Shown: positions 18,188 to 27,500 of the stretch, piece after piece
How positions within the stretch are numbered: the stretch's first letter is position 1
How the letters are laid out: every line of letters begins with the position of its first letter
Origin: Streptococcus merionis DSM 19192
GTDB taxonomy: Bacteria; Bacillota; Bacilli; Lactobacillales; Streptococcaceae
Length of the DNA stretch: 51,143 nucleotides
Reading direction: 5' to 3'
Assembly (NCBI RefSeq): GCF_000380085.1
Contig: NZ_KB904538.1
Location: 336,192 to 387,334 of the forward strand
Made by a program: the position numbers and the translations under genes
The notes under the pieces: model-generated
The model's database searches: none
The model's input: only the letters and a program-made list of their open reading frames with translations
Told to the model about the DNA's origin: nothing

Positions 18188-19657
18188 CTAATTCCCTTCT
18201 AAGGTCTTATGAATAGCTGTCTTGATTGTATTCAAGCTGGTTTCATCTACAGACATCATGTATAGACTAGCATTTGGCATGGCATAGGATGGCAATTGTC
18301 CAACTGATCCTGTTCCCTCCAAGGATTGAGAAACGATAGAGTAGCGTTTACCGCTTGCTAACTGATCGTTTGCTAGTGCTAGCATGACGCTTAATGGCAT
18401 GTCCGTCTGAACAGACGTTCCTACACTGTCAATGATGCTGGTATAGCTTGCCAGAGCATTTACAGATGTTAACTTATTAATGATCGCTGCAATAACCTTA
18501 TTGTGATTGCGGCCACGATCACGATCACCATCCGCAAGACTATAACGTTCTCGTACAAAGCCTAAGGCCTGTTCAGAATTCAGTTTTACATTGCCAACTG
18601 GGAAATGATAATTCCCATGTAGACTGGTAAATTCTTGGTCATTATAGACTTCGATACCACCTAAAGCATCAATCAGGTTTAGGAAAGATGTAAAATTGAT
18701 ACGTGCATAGTAGCTGATGTCAATATCATATAGATTTTCCAGTGTTTGGATAGAGGATTCGATCCCATACACACCAGAATGAGTCAGCTTGTCGTACTGA
18801 TTATTCCCACCACCAGCAATCCGCACATAGGAATCACGCGGGGTCGTTGTCAAAAGGATTTGATTCGTACTACGATTGACTGTCATGATGATGTTAACAT
18901 CTGATCGCGAAACTGAACTAATCGGACCATAAGTATCAATCCCACTGATATAGATATTAAAACTGTCACTTGCTGAGATAGTTTTTTCAGACTGGCCCGT
19001 CTTAACATCTTTTTTGATGGTGTAACTGTACAAGGTTTTTAATTTTTCAGCATAGCCTGAGTGAACTGTCTCTAACAAGTCACCGTAGGCGCTGTTTAAC
19101 ACCATAGCTTGTCCTTCACCAGCCAACAGTTTTTCATAGGCTTCCTGATAAGAGGCTACATCTTGACTTTCAAGGTCGAGATTTTTATCTGCCTTGAGCT
19201 GAGCTAGTAAAACTTCAATGTTTCTAGCATCACTATCCTTAGCTGTAAAAGCTGAGGACACTTGAGCGATATCATTAATGTCACTATCCGCAGGAACGAC
19301 AATACTCATTACAGTTTCCGAGAAAGTCGCAGACTTGTTGAGCTTACCAGAGACATCAACTACTGTCTTTTGGGCATAAAGACCAAACCCAAGGAGAACT
19401 GATGCTACAGTTAGAAATATTCCTGTCAAGAGACTTGCTTTTCGGAATTTAATTAATAGGAAAAAAGTTATAAATAGTAACAAAAGAATAAGGGGAATAG
19501 CTAAAGAAATCCCCTTCACGACCAAAAAACCATGTTGATAGCCGACATATAAAAAGGCTATAGCAGTTGTAGTAAAGATGAGGAATAGAAAAAGATTTAA
19601 CCAATTCACATTTTCAAACTTATTTTTTCCTCTTCTATGTCTGGAACGCCCTGTCAT
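18188..19657 (-). CDS. cpsA: LytR-CpsA-Psr family protein CpsA (Wzg)
   Basis: A 489-residue membrane protein that leads the capsule operon. LCP enzymes transfer undecaprenyl-linked polymers to peptidoglycan. After a basic start (TGRSRHRRGKNKF) come three membrane segments within the first ~110 residues, then an external accessory domain and the LCP domain with DVNIIMTVN, TTPRDSYVRI, DKLTHSGVYGI and FVRERYSLADGDRDRGRNH. The arginines in these motifs bind the polyprenyl pyrophosphate. A GGAG lies seven bases before the ATG, and a consensus promoter ends 37 bases upstream of the start codon. Confidence 0.95.
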   Translation of the reverse strand: MTGRSRHRRGKNKFENVNWLNLFLFLIFTTTAIAFLYVGYQHGFLVVKGISLAIPLILLLLFITFFLLIKFRKASLLTGIFLTVASVLLGFGLYAQKTVVDVSGKLNKSATFSETVMSIVVPADSDINDIAQVSSAFTAKDSDARNIEVLLAQLKADKNLDLESQDVASYQEAYEKLLAGEGQAMVLNSAYGDLLETVHSGYAEKLKTLYSYTIKKDVKTGQSEKTISASDSFNIYISGIDTYGPISSVSRSDVNIIMTVNRSTNQILLTTTPRDSYVRIAGGGNNQYDKLTHSGVYGIESSIQTLENLYDIDISYYARINFTSFLNLIDALGGIEVYNDQEFTSLHGNYHFPVGNVKLNSEQALGFVRERYSLADGDRDRGRNHNKVIAAIINKLTSVNALASYTSIIDSVGTSVQTDMPLSVMLALANDQLASGKRYSIVSQSLEGTGSVGQLPSYAMPNASLYMMSVDETSLNTIKTAIHKTLEGN

Positions 19658-19693
19658 GCACTACTCCAATTCTTCAATGTGTATATCAGAACC

Positions 19694-19722
19694 ATTTTAC
19701 TCTTATATCCCTGATATGTCAA
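19694..19722 (-). promoter_or_regulatory. Capsule operon sigma-70 promoter
   Basis: On the minus strand a perfect -35 TTGACA (19717-19722) is followed by 17 bases and -10 TAAAAT (19694-19699). The predicted transcript starts about 30 bases before cpsA. It is one of the strongest promoters in the window and is consistent with a single long capsule mRNA. Confidence 0.88.
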
Positions 19723-19966
19723 GGATTTTTCCAGGGTAAAACACCAAACGCATGAAACTTTCTTTAAGGTTAGTATCATTTGATTACTCTCAACCATCTA
19801 CCAAGACTAGAGCAATTTTCATTTAAACATAGTGATTAACAGAGAAAAAGGAAAATAGTATTAGATAAAGTGATGATTTTTCATGCATTCTTGCCGCCTG
19901 AATCCCCTTCAGAACATCATGGGTTCACAAACGCATTTCTCACCTATGTTACTATGACTTTGATAA

Positions 19967-20088
19967 TAGATTTGTTCGGAGATTCGTTAATTGTCATTCT
20001 AAAATTTCAAATTGCTGTTACAACCGACTCTCTTGGATGATAGATAAGTCTGACTTCTGAAACATTTACTGGTTTCCGAGTAAGTCTA
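19967..20088 (+). repeat. MITE-like element, copy A
   Basis: About 122 bp with terminal inverted repeats (TAGATTTGTTCGGA at the left, TCCGAGTAAGTCTA at the right). The interior, including TTTCAAATTGCTGTTACAAC and CTTCTGAAAC, matches copies at 29921-30060 and, inverted, 45838-45979. It is non-coding and lies between asd and the capsule promoter. The remainder of 19723-20143 shows no gene. Confidence 0.72.
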
Positions 20089-20143
20089 ATAGTTTCGTGT
20101 GATGTCATTTTTTCCATTCTTACTCTACTCTTGCAAAACTGGC

Positions 20144-21220
20144 TTATTTTAAGTCAAATACAAGGTCTTTGGTTGGACGAACCAGCCCACGCGCATGCAG
20201 TTCTTCTGCGATTTGAACGGAGTTCCAAGCAGCTCCTTTCAAGAGATTGTCTGAAACCACCCACATGTGAATGCCTTTTTCAGCATCTAAGTCTTTACGA
20301 ATACGGCCAATAAAGGTGTCGCGGCTGCCAACTGCATTGATCGCTTGTGGATAGGTTTGTGTTGATACATCATCTTCTAAGACAGCTCCTGGGAAGCTTG
20401 CTATTGCTGCTCTGACTTCATCAATTGGTGCCACTTTTTGGGTCTCAATGTAGACGGACTCAGAGTGACCAGAGAGAACTGGTATTCGCACGCAGGTTGC
20501 AGAGACAGCAATGCTGTCGTCTTCCATGATTTTCTTGGTTTCATTGGTCATCTTCATCTCTTCGTAGGTATAGTCGTTGTCTGTGAAGACATCAATCTGT
20601 GGAAGAGCGTTGAAAGCGATCGGGTAGTGTTTCTTATCGCCACCTGATGGCAAGATATTCGCAGTCGTATCTTTAGGAGCAACACCTTCATTTAAAATTT
20701 GGCGATATTGGTTTTCCGTTTCATTGATGGCTGACTGTCCAGCACCTGATACCGCTTGGTAGGTTGACACGATAATGCGCTCCAAGCCCCATTTTTCACG
20801 GATAGGCTCCAAGGCCACCATCATCTGGATGGTTGAGCAATTCGGGCAGGCGATGATCCCTTTGTGTTTTTCAAGCGCGTGACTATTCACCTCTGGCACC
20901 ACAAGAGGCACATCCTTGTTCATACGGAAAAAAGAGGTGTTATCAACCACAACCGCACCTGCCTTGACCGCATAAGGCGCATACTTAGCAGAGGTTGATC
21001 CGCCAGCTGAAAAGAGGGCAATGTCAACACCTTCAAAGGCATTTTCAGTTGTTTCTTCAATAGAGATTTCTTGCCCTTTGAAAAGAAGTGTTTTACCAGC
21101 CGAGCGGGCTGACGCCAAAAAACGCACCTGATCAATAGGAAGGCTTGACTCTTCCAACATCTGGATCATGCGTGTTCCCACAGCGCCTGTCGCGCCGACT
21201 AATGCAACGGTGTATCCCAT
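20144..21220 (-). CDS. asd: Aspartate-semialdehyde dehydrogenase
   Basis: A 358-residue enzyme that reduces aspartyl phosphate to aspartate semialdehyde, feeding lysine, threonine, methionine and diaminopimelate-type synthesis. The NADP-binding [10 protein letters not shown] is near residues 9-18 and the catalytic cysteine is in CPNCSTIQ (about residue 128); the proton-relay histidine is likely in PVLSGHSE. The frame extends 32 codons upstream, but the start at 21220 is preferred: it has a GAGGT site, gives the family length, and the promoter at 21261-21289 lies inside the extension. Confidence 0.95.
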   Translation of the reverse strand: MGYTVALVGATGAVGTRMIQMLEESSLPIDQVRFLASARSAGKTLLFKGQEISIEETTENAFEGVDIALFSAGGSTSAKYAPYAVKAGAVVVDNTSFFRMNKDVPLVVPEVNSHALEKHKGIIACPNCSTIQMMVALEPIREKWGLERIIVSTYQAVSGAGQSAINETENQYRQILNEGVAPKDTTANILPSGGDKKHYPIAFNALPQIDVFTDNDYTYEEMKMTNETKKIMEDDSIAVSATCVRIPVLSGHSESVYIETQKVAPIDEVRAAIASFPGAVLEDDVSTQTYPQAINAVGSRDTFIGRIRKDLDAEKGIHMWVVSDNLLKGAAWNSVQIAEELHARGLVRPTKDLVFDLK

Positions 21221-21260
21221 ATCATACCTCAACTTGTTTTCAAAATAATATAATAGGGTC

Positions 21261-21289
21261 ATTATACCTTTTTTAAATGAATTTTTAAA
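21261..21289 (-). promoter_or_regulatory. asd promoter
   Basis: On the minus strand -35 TTTAAA (21284-21289), a 17-base spacer and a perfect -10 TATAAT (21261-21266). It excludes the upstream in-frame start of asd. The rest of 21290-21536 is without recognisable features. Confidence 0.7.
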
Positions 21290-21536
21290 GTATTCTGAAT
21301 AAATTTTATACACCATCTTTAGCGGTTATAGATTTTGAGGTGGGAGCAAAGTCATCATAGCTGTCTGTCTTACTCTCAAACACTGGTTAGACAATCGAAA
21401 AAAACTCTCCTGAACGAAGGGCCTTGACTTGTGTCTGCTGATTCTAATAGTTTTCCCTAAACTGTCTAAACATTATTCGCCTTTTTCAATTTTACGATTT
21501 TTTTACAGCGTTTTCAAAACCATTTCATCCGATATT

Positions 21537-21545
21537 TGGTATAAT
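21537..21545 (+). promoter_or_regulatory. Extended -10 promoter of the surface nucleotidase
   Basis: TGGTATAAT is an extended -10 element (TGn plus a perfect TATAAT), 36 bases before the ATG at 21582. No good -35 is visible, as is usual with extended -10 promoters. Confidence 0.65.
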
Positions 21546-21581
21546 GGGCTTATCACAATTTAAGGAAATAAAGGAGTTCCT

Positions 21582-23765
21582 ATGAAAAAGAAACCTGCGA
21601 TTGTTACAACGTCAGCTCTCTTACTTTCAACTTTTATGCTAAGTCAGGGGCAGGCAACAGTTTCTGCTAACACTTCAACACCAGCTGAGCCAAGCTCAGG
21701 TGTCAGCCCAGTTACCTCAACACCCACTGAAACAACCTCCGATGTTGAAGCAACTGCTAACTCAGGTGAGAGTATTAAAAACTCAGAACCAGCATCTGAG
21801 ACTTCGAACAAGAATACCGCTCCTGCTGAGGCATCAGCCAGTGATACAACAACTATTCTGCATACGAACGATATACATGGGCGCATGCTGGAAGAGCGCG
21901 GTGTCATCGGGATGGCTAAATTAGCCACAGTTGTCGAAGAGGAAAAAGCAAAAACAGACCAAAAGACACTCGTGCTTGATGCTGGAGATGCTTTCCAAGG
22001 GCTACCGATTTCTAACGCCAGCAAGGGTGCTGAGCTTGCCAAGGCGATGAATGCGATTGGTTATGACGCCATGGCTGTCGGTAACCATGAGTTTGACTTT
22101 AGTCTCGAACAAGCTAAAGCCTATAAAGAACTTCTTAAGTTTCCAATTCTTTCAGCCAACACTTATGTTGATAATGTGCGACTTTTTGAAGCGTCAACGA
22201 TTATTGACAAGACACCAGATGTGTCTGGAGATGAATTTGTTGTTATCGGTGTCACAACACCGGAAACATCTACTAAGACGCACCCTAGAAATGTGACAAA
22301 TGTTGTCTTCGCTGACCCTATCTCTGAAGTAAAAAAAGTTATCGAGCAAGTGGAAAGCAACGCCCGCGCTGAAGGTAAATCCTACAACAACTATATCATT
22401 CTAGCTCACTTGGGTATTGATGAGAGCACACCTGTTGAGTGGCGTGGTGACACACTCGCTAAAGCTCTTTCAGAGTTTGAATTGTTGACTGGTAAAAAAG
22501 TTATCGTCATCGATGGCCATTCCCATACAGTGCATTCTGCCACTTTTGGAAGCAATGTGACTTACAGCCAAACAGGAAGCTACCTTAATAACATCGGTAA
22601 AATTACCATTAAAGATAGTGTGGTAACGCCTAGCTTTATTTCTGCTAATGATGCAAAATCGATTACACCAAACGAAAAAGTTGCTGCTATCGTGGCAGAG
22701 TCTAAAGCTAAGTTTGATGCTGAAAATGCTAAAGTCATCATAGAAAACAATACGGTTGAACTTAATGGCCAACGTGAAAACGTGCGTGTGCGTGAAACCA
22801 ACTCCGGTAACATCATTACCGATGCGCTTTATGACTACGGTCAAACTGGTTTCAGCAAACCATCTGATCTCGCCGTCACCAACGGTGGTGGTATTCGTGA
22901 AACGATCGCTGCTGGCAAGCCTATCACCAAAGGAGACATTATCGCCGTTCTACCATTTGGTAACATTATTTCTCAAATCGAGGTCAAAGGTAGCCAGATT
23001 CGAGCAATGTTTGAAAGATCTCTGAGCTCCGCTCTCCAAAAGAATGAAGATGGTAGTTATATAACAGATAAAAATGGCCAACCACTCTTTGGTGCTGCTG
23101 GTTTCTATCTCCAAGTGTCTGGTGCTAAAGTTTACTATAACCCACTTGCCGAGGCAAATAACCGCGTTCTGAAAATTGAAATCCGCAATCGAGAGACTGG
23201 CGGCTACGATGCTTTGGACCTTGACAAGACTTACTACCTTGCAACCAATGACTTTGTCGCTGCTGGTGGAGATGGCTATGATATGTTGGGTGGCGCTCGT
23301 GAAGAGGGGCCTTCCATGGACGAAGTTTTCGCTGATTATCTTGTTAAGACCAAGGATCTCAGCAAATACGCAGCTATTAATAGCAATGAACGCGTGATTC
23401 CATTGACACCTGAAGCTGATAGCGATGGTGACGGTATGTCAAATATCGATGAACTTAATAAGGGCAGAGATCCGTTTGTCAAAGACAATCCCGCTGCTCC
23501 TAAGCCACAACCTAAGCCTAAACCAGAAACAGTTCCTCCATCTCAAGCTGAGAAGAACACAAGCAGCTCAAAAACAATCAATATGAACCTGCCACGATAT
23601 GATGCCGCAGGGCAAAGTTATGGTCACAAAGAAGTCAGCAACACTAAACTAAGCTCGTCTTCAGCTAAGACTTTGCCAAATACAGGCAGCACAACATCCT
23701 TTATCTCCCTTCTAGGGTTGACTATCTTGTCTGGCCTTGGTTTCGTAAAAGCTAAAAAAGATTAA
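21582..23765 (+). CDS. LPXTG-anchored 5'-nucleotidase / 2',3'-cyclic phosphodiesterase family ectoenzyme
   Basis: A 727-residue cell-wall enzyme. A signal peptide covers about the first 29 residues, and a Ser/Thr/Pro-rich linker runs to ~90. The metallophosphatase domain has ILHTNDIHG (92-100), DAGDAFQG, VGNHEFDF and DGHSHT. The 5'-nucleotidase C-terminal domain has TNGGGIRETI and a GGDGYDM substrate-stacking region. A DSDGDGMSNIDE thrombospondin-3/calcium-type repeat follows, then a proline-rich stalk and LPNTG at about 698-702 with a hydrophobic segment and KAKKD tail for sortase. Such enzymes release nucleosides such as adenosine outside the cell and are linked to immune evasion in streptococci. 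Confidence 0.94.
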   Translation: MKKKPAIVTTSALLLSTFMLSQGQATVSANTSTPAEPSSGVSPVTSTPTETTSDVEATANSGESIKNSEPASETSNKNTAPAEASASDTTTILHTNDIHGRMLEERGVIGMAKLATVVEEEKAKTDQKTLVLDAGDAFQGLPISNASKGAELAKAMNAIGYDAMAVGNHEFDFSLEQAKAYKELLKFPILSANTYVDNVRLFEASTIIDKTPDVSGDEFVVIGVTTPETSTKTHPRNVTNVVFADPISEVKKVIEQVESNARAEGKSYNNYIILAHLGIDESTPVEWRGDTLAKALSEFELLTGKKVIVIDGHSHTVHSATFGSNVTYSQTGSYLNNIGKITIKDSVVTPSFISANDAKSITPNEKVAAIVAESKAKFDAENAKVIIENNTVELNGQRENVRVRETNSGNIITDALYDYGQTGFSKPSDLAVTNGGGIRETIAAGKPITKGDIIAVLPFGNIISQIEVKGSQIRAMFERSLSSALQKNEDGSYITDKNGQPLFGAAGFYLQVSGAKVYYNPLAEANNRVLKIEIRNRETGGYDALDLDKTYYLATNDFVAAGGDGYDMLGGAREEGPSMDEVFADYLVKTKDLSKYAAINSNERVIPLTPEADSDGDGMSNIDELNKGRDPFVKDNPAAPKPQPKPKPETVPPSQAEKNTSSSKTINMNLPRYDAAGQSYGHKEVSNTKLSSSSAKTLPNTGSTTSFISLLGLTILSGLGFVKAKKD

Positions 23766-23770
23766 TCTTA

Positions 23771-23960
23771 GAACCTGTGTTCACAAGTAAGATACTTTGA
23801 TTCAGGAGAGCATTTTTCGATCATTGACGTTTTTTGAAAGAATACTGACTGTATTTTGTAAAAATGAACGGTGATTGTCGGACCCCCTCCTTAAATGAAA
23901 GCGTTGCTGTGAGTGCGGGTTCTTCGTTGGTCAAAATGCCCGTTCCCTTTTCTTATTTAG
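23771..23960 (+). repeat. Diverged intergenic repeat, copy 1
   Basis: This region resembles 49400-49535: both have a TTCAC start, TTTGATTCAGGA, a T-rich run, TTTTGAAAGAA-ACTGA and a GTGA-GAAAG(C/T) segment, then a TGTGA-T-C-GG(T/C)TCTT end. A short piece also occurs near 43424-43465. It has no ORF. The rest of 23766-24150 shows nothing further except the ribosome-binding site of the next gene. Confidence 0.45.
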
Positions 23961-24150
23961 CGTCTCATTCTCACTTGACCGTAGTTTTTTTCTGCCGTTA
24001 TCACTATTGTTAAGGTCTTAGTTGACCTGCTCTTTTCCAAGAAAATCAATAATCGTGATCCCAGATCAATTTTTCAAAGATTTCATTTTTTACTGGATAT
24101 TTTGATTAAAAAAGAGTAAACTATTTCTTTATGAAGAAAGGAAGGCTCAA

Positions 24151-25635
24151 ATGAAAAAAGGATTTGATAGCGAGAAATATCTCGAGGAACAAAGTCGGTT
24201 CATCATGGAGCGTGTGACCGCCCACGATAAGCTTTACTTGGAATTTGGTGGCAAATTGATTGGTGATTTCCACGCTATGCGAGTGTTACCTGGGTTTGAT
24301 CCTGATGGTAAGGTCAAACTTCTCCACAAATTGCGCGATCAAGCAGAAATCATTATCTGTATTTACGCAGGTGACTTAGAATCCAACAAAGTCCGTGGTG
24401 ACCTAGGTATTACCTATGATCGTGACCTCCTGCGAATGATTGATGATCTGCGCTACTGGGATTTGCAAATCAACAGTGTATTGATTACTCGTTTTTCTGG
24501 TCAGCCTGCTGCTAGTCAATTTAAGACCAAACTGGAACGTCATGGTATCAAGGTCTACACCCACGGCCATACTGAGGGCTATCCCTTTGACGTTGACACT
24601 ATTGTCAGTGAAAATGGCTATGGCAAAAATGCATATATCGAGACTACCAAACCGCTTGTCATTGTGACTGCTCCTGGAGCCAATAGCGGTAAACTGGCGA
24701 CCTGCCTTAACCAGCTCTATCACGAGGTGCAGCGCGGTCGCAAAGCAGGCTATGCCAAGTTTGAAACCTTCCCAGTCTGGGATCTGCCACTCAAACACCC
24801 TGTCAATGTGGCCTACGAATCAGCCACTGCCGATCTTGAAGATATTAACTTGGTTGATCCTTACCATTTGGAAAAATATGGTGTATCTACGATTAACTAC
24901 AATCGTGACATTGAAGCTTTCCCTCTCCTTCGTCGGATTTTGACCAAAATCAACGGTTCTGATATCCCTTACTACTCTCCGACTGACATGGGAGTTAACC
25001 GAGTTGGCTCTGCTATTATTGACGACGCAGTTGTTCAAGAAGCGGCTAAACAAGAGATTATTCGTCGCTACTATGCCTTGCAGTGTGACTACAAAAAAGG
25101 AACCACAAGCCTTGAAGCAGCCCAGCGTGGCAAGCTTATCATGGATGAAATGGGTCTCAGTCCAAAAGACCGTCCTGTCGTTGCCGCAGCTAATGATCGT
25201 AGTCGCGAAATCAAGGTACCTGTCGTTTCGATCCAACTGTCCGATGGACGTCTCGTTACTGGTAAGCGGAGTAGCACCATGACTTCTGCTGCGGCCTGCC
25301 TCCTCAATGCCCTCAAAGAAATGGCTAATATCGGAGAGGATCTTCACCTTATGCCACCGGTGATCTTAGATACCATTAACAAGCTCAACCACGATAAGCT
25401 CAAGAATACTAGTAAGATCTTGGACTGCAAAGAAGCCTTGATTGCCCTAAGTATCTCAGCAGTGACAAATCCTTCTGCTGAGGCAGCCCTCCTTCAAGTT
25501 GAAAAACTTCGTAACCTTCAAGCTCACAGCAGTGCTATCCTGCCAAAGGCAGATGAGGAAATTTTCCGTGATCTTGGTATCATGGTTACAAGCGAGCCTC
25601 AGTTTGCCACAGAGAGCCTCTACTACGACGTTTAA
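24151..25635 (+). CDS. DUF1846 domain-containing protein
   Basis: A 494-residue cytosolic protein of the DUF1846 (PF08903) family, which is widespread in Firmicutes and has a known structure but no settled function. Conserved segments include [18 protein letters not shown] near the N-terminus, [14 protein letters not shown], a [17 protein letters not shown] stretch that resembles a nucleotide-binding loop (about 175-191), and [14 protein letters not shown] near residue 370. Its length is typical, and a strong GAAAGGAAGG site precedes the ATG. The gene is monocistronic, closed by the terminator at 25654-25691. I do not assign a reaction. Confidence 0.93.
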   Translation: MKKGFDSEKYLEEQSRFIMERVTAHDKLYLEFGGKLIGDFHAMRVLPGFDPDGKVKLLHKLRDQAEIIICIYAGDLESNKVRGDLGITYDRDLLRMIDDLRYWDLQINSVLITRFSGQPAASQFKTKLERHGIKVYTHGHTEGYPFDVDTIVSENGYGKNAYIETTKPLVIVTAPGANSGKLATCLNQLYHEVQRGRKAGYAKFETFPVWDLPLKHPVNVAYESATADLEDINLVDPYHLEKYGVSTINYNRDIEAFPLLRRILTKINGSDIPYYSPTDMGVNRVGSAIIDDAVVQEAAKQEIIRRYYALQCDYKKGTTSLEAAQRGKLIMDEMGLSPKDRPVVAAANDRSREIKVPVVSIQLSDGRLVTGKRSSTMTSAAACLLNALKEMANIGEDLHLMPPVILDTINKLNHDKLKNTSKILDCKEALIALSISAVTNPSAEAALLQVEKLRNLQAHSSAILPKADEEIFRDLGIMVTSEPQFATESLYYDV

Positions 25636-25653
25636 CATTATAATCTTAGACCT

Positions 25654-25691
25654 AAAAAGCCAAACCTTGTCATTGAAGGTTTGGCTTTTTT
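25654..25691. terminator. Bidirectional terminator
   Basis: AAAAAGCCAAACCTT (25654-25668) and AAGGTTTGGCTTTTT (25676-25690) form a perfect 15-base stem around a 7-base loop with A/T runs on both sides. It serves the DUF1846 gene and the convergent UPF0342 gene. Confidence 0.92.
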
Positions 25692-25702
25692 AAGACTTTT
25701 GA

Positions 25703-26041
25703 TTAGAGCAGGTCCTGTAAAGGGCTAAAGATAATGCGCTCGATGTCTGCTAAATAGACAGATAGTTGCTGTTGCTTGGTAAAATATTCCGCCACAACAG
25801 GATTTTCTTGTAATTGCGCACTCATAGCCTGCATGCGTTCTTGCAAGTCTTGACTTGGAGCTTGACCTGTTTGCATCAAGCCTTGTAATTCACCTTGAAA
25901 GGCCGTGTATTCTTTGAATAAATCGCTCGCTGCCTGATCTGCGTCAATCTGAGCTTTCGCGTCTGCGACTGCCTTATATTCTGGTAATTGACGCAAAGCG
26001 CGCTCAAGGCCATTGGCCAAATCATAAATGTTTTCTTGCAT
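25703..26041 (-). CDS. YlbF/YmcA family protein (UPF0342)
   Basis: A 112-residue, mostly helical cytoplasmic protein: MQENIYDLANGLERALRQLP, then DAKAQIDADQAASDLFKEY and FTKQQQLSVYLADIERII. This is the streptococcal UPF0342 group of the YlbF/YmcA family, whose Bacillus relatives form complexes affecting RNase Y and competence/biofilm; the streptococcal role is not established. The start at 26041 is chosen because GGAG lies eight bases before its ATG; the frame continues nine codons to a TTG with no site. In pneumococcus (from memory) it also follows tyrA, but here a repeat-filled gap of ~350 bases intervenes. Confidence 0.9.
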   Translation of the reverse strand: MQENIYDLANGLERALRQLPEYKAVADAKAQIDADQAASDLFKEYTAFQGELQGLMQTGQAPSQDLQERMQAMSAQLQENPVVAEYFTKQQQLSVYLADIERIIFSPLQDLL

Positions 26042-26058
26042 TATTTTCTCTCCTTTAT

Positions 26059-26280
26059 TAAGATACAAAGGGCGTTTAGAAATGCGTTGGAAAATGGCGG
26101 TAAGTCAGTCATCTTCGATGACGTTGACGTACCCCGGCCAAGACGACTAGGATTTCCACAGATGAAATCGAAGGAAATCCAGACGGCTACGGCCCTAACC
26201 ATACCAAACTCCATTTAGCTTTTTTAGCCCGTGTTCAGTTGTTAAGATACAAAGTCCGTTAGGAAAAGCGTAGAAAATGA
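26059..26280 (+). repeat. Structured intergenic repeat, copy 2 plus partial tandem copy
   Basis: 26059-26246 matches 1-173. Stem I is GTCATC (26108-26113) with GATGAC (26117-26122); stem II is GGATTTCC (26150-26157) with GGAAATCC (26173-26180). Relative to copy 1, two pairs in each stem change on both sides. The beginning of the unit (TTAAGATACAAAG...GCGT...GAAAATG) occurs again at 26242-26280, so a second unit starts directly after the first and is truncated. It is non-coding and fills the UPF0342-tyrA gap. Confidence 0.72.
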
Positions 26281-26395
26281 AAAAATTGACGACAAGTGCA
26301 AACACTCTGGAAAATTTTTGAATTTTATCTGACTTTTTAGACTGTGTTTCTTTTTTCCTTCGTTAGATGTTATTTTTATAGAGTATAAACACGAG

Positions 26396-27499
26396 TCAAT
26401 CTATAAAAACCTGATAATCCGTTGCTTTTTCGATGATTTCTTTAGAACGGAGCTGATCAGCCTGAGTTTTGAACGTAATCTGGAGGATTCCATGAATGTC
26501 CTCACGGTTTTCTTCGTTAATCCTCAAGTTCATCAGAGAAGTTCCACGTAATAATTCCATGATTTTAAGGATTTCATCCTCCTCGTCAGGAATATTGACA
26601 TAGAGATCAAAGAAGCTATCTACACCACCTCGCTTGTGAATTTCCATTTCCTTACGGATTTGACGACCTTGGTCAAAAAAATCCCAGATAGCCTCTTGGT
26701 TGTTCGTAGCAATGAGGTCTGCGATCTGATCCAAGCGTTTTTTGAAATCTGAGATTCGCTCCAGTATTGGTTCCTTATTGGTCGCCAAAATGCTGGTCCA
26801 CATGCCAGGCTCAGACTCTGCAATCCGTGTCATATCGCGAAAACCACCAGCTGCTAAGTGCTGGGTCATGGCATGACTATCACGGTAATCACCCGCCTGA
26901 AGCATAAGACTTGACGCCAAGACATGAGGAAAATGACTAACCTGTCCAGTCACCTGATCATGCTCAGCCGCATCCATTTGAGTAAAACGCACATGGAGAC
27001 CCGAAAGGAGGTCCTCCAACTCCGAAATGGTTTCGGAGTTTGTCAATCTGGATGGCGTAAGAATATAATAAGCATTCTCAAACAGATTAACATCAGCGGC
27101 ATGCGCTCCAGATTTGTGACTACCTGCCATGGGATGACTGCCAACAAAGCGAATAGCCTTGTTAGCAAAAACTTCCTCAGCCTTTTCAACAATAGCTAAC
27201 TTAGTCGATCCTGCATCAGTTATCAAGACATCTGGCTTTAACGGGAGTTGAGCCAGTTGCTCCATAAAATCAAGTGTTTGCTTGATAGGAACAGCTAAGA
27301 TAATAACATCAGCCTGAGATACAAAAGCTGCAAAGTCATCTGTCACCTCATCCACCATGCCACGTTCCATAGCCACACGACGGGATTTTTCTCCACGATT
27401 ATAACCGAGAATCTGGTAATCGGGATGGTCACGCTTGATGCCCAGAGCAATGGAACCACCAATTAAGCCTAAACCTGCAATATAAACAGTTTTGGTCAT
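26396..27499 (-). CDS. tyrA: Prephenate dehydrogenase
   Basis: A 367-residue NAD-dependent enzyme converting prephenate to 4-hydroxyphenylpyruvate for tyrosine. The NAD motif GLGLIGGS is at about 10-17. Catalytic-region motifs GSHPMAGSHKSG and DQVTGQVSHFPH follow. The last ~70 residues (from about VNIPDEEDEILKI) form an ACT domain, likely for feedback by tyrosine. It starts one base after the aroC stop, so it is in the aro operon. Confidence 0.95.
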   Translation of the reverse strand: MTKTVYIAGLGLIGGSIALGIKRDHPDYQILGYNRGEKSRRVAMERGMVDEVTDDFAAFVSQADVIILAVPIKQTLDFMEQLAQLPLKPDVLITDAGSTKLAIVEKAEEVFANKAIRFVGSHPMAGSHKSGAHAADVNLFENAYYILTPSRLTNSETISELEDLLSGLHVRFTQMDAAEHDQVTGQVSHFPHVLASSLMLQAGDYRDSHAMTQHLAAGGFRDMTRIAESEPGMWTSILATNKEPILERISDFKKRLDQIADLIATNNQEAIWDFFDQGRQIRKEMEIHKRGGVDSFFDLYVNIPDEEDEILKIMELLRGTSLMNLRINEENREDIHGILQITFKTQADQLRSKEIIEKATDYQVFID

Positions 27500-27500
27500 G

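Noticed and set aside
20131..20313. Plus-strand frame over the 3' end of asd
   Set aside because: Shadow of asd on the opposite strand.
21221..21316. N-terminal extension of asd
   Set aside because: It carries the promoter (21261-21289) and adds residues foreign to the family; the start at 21220 gives normal length.
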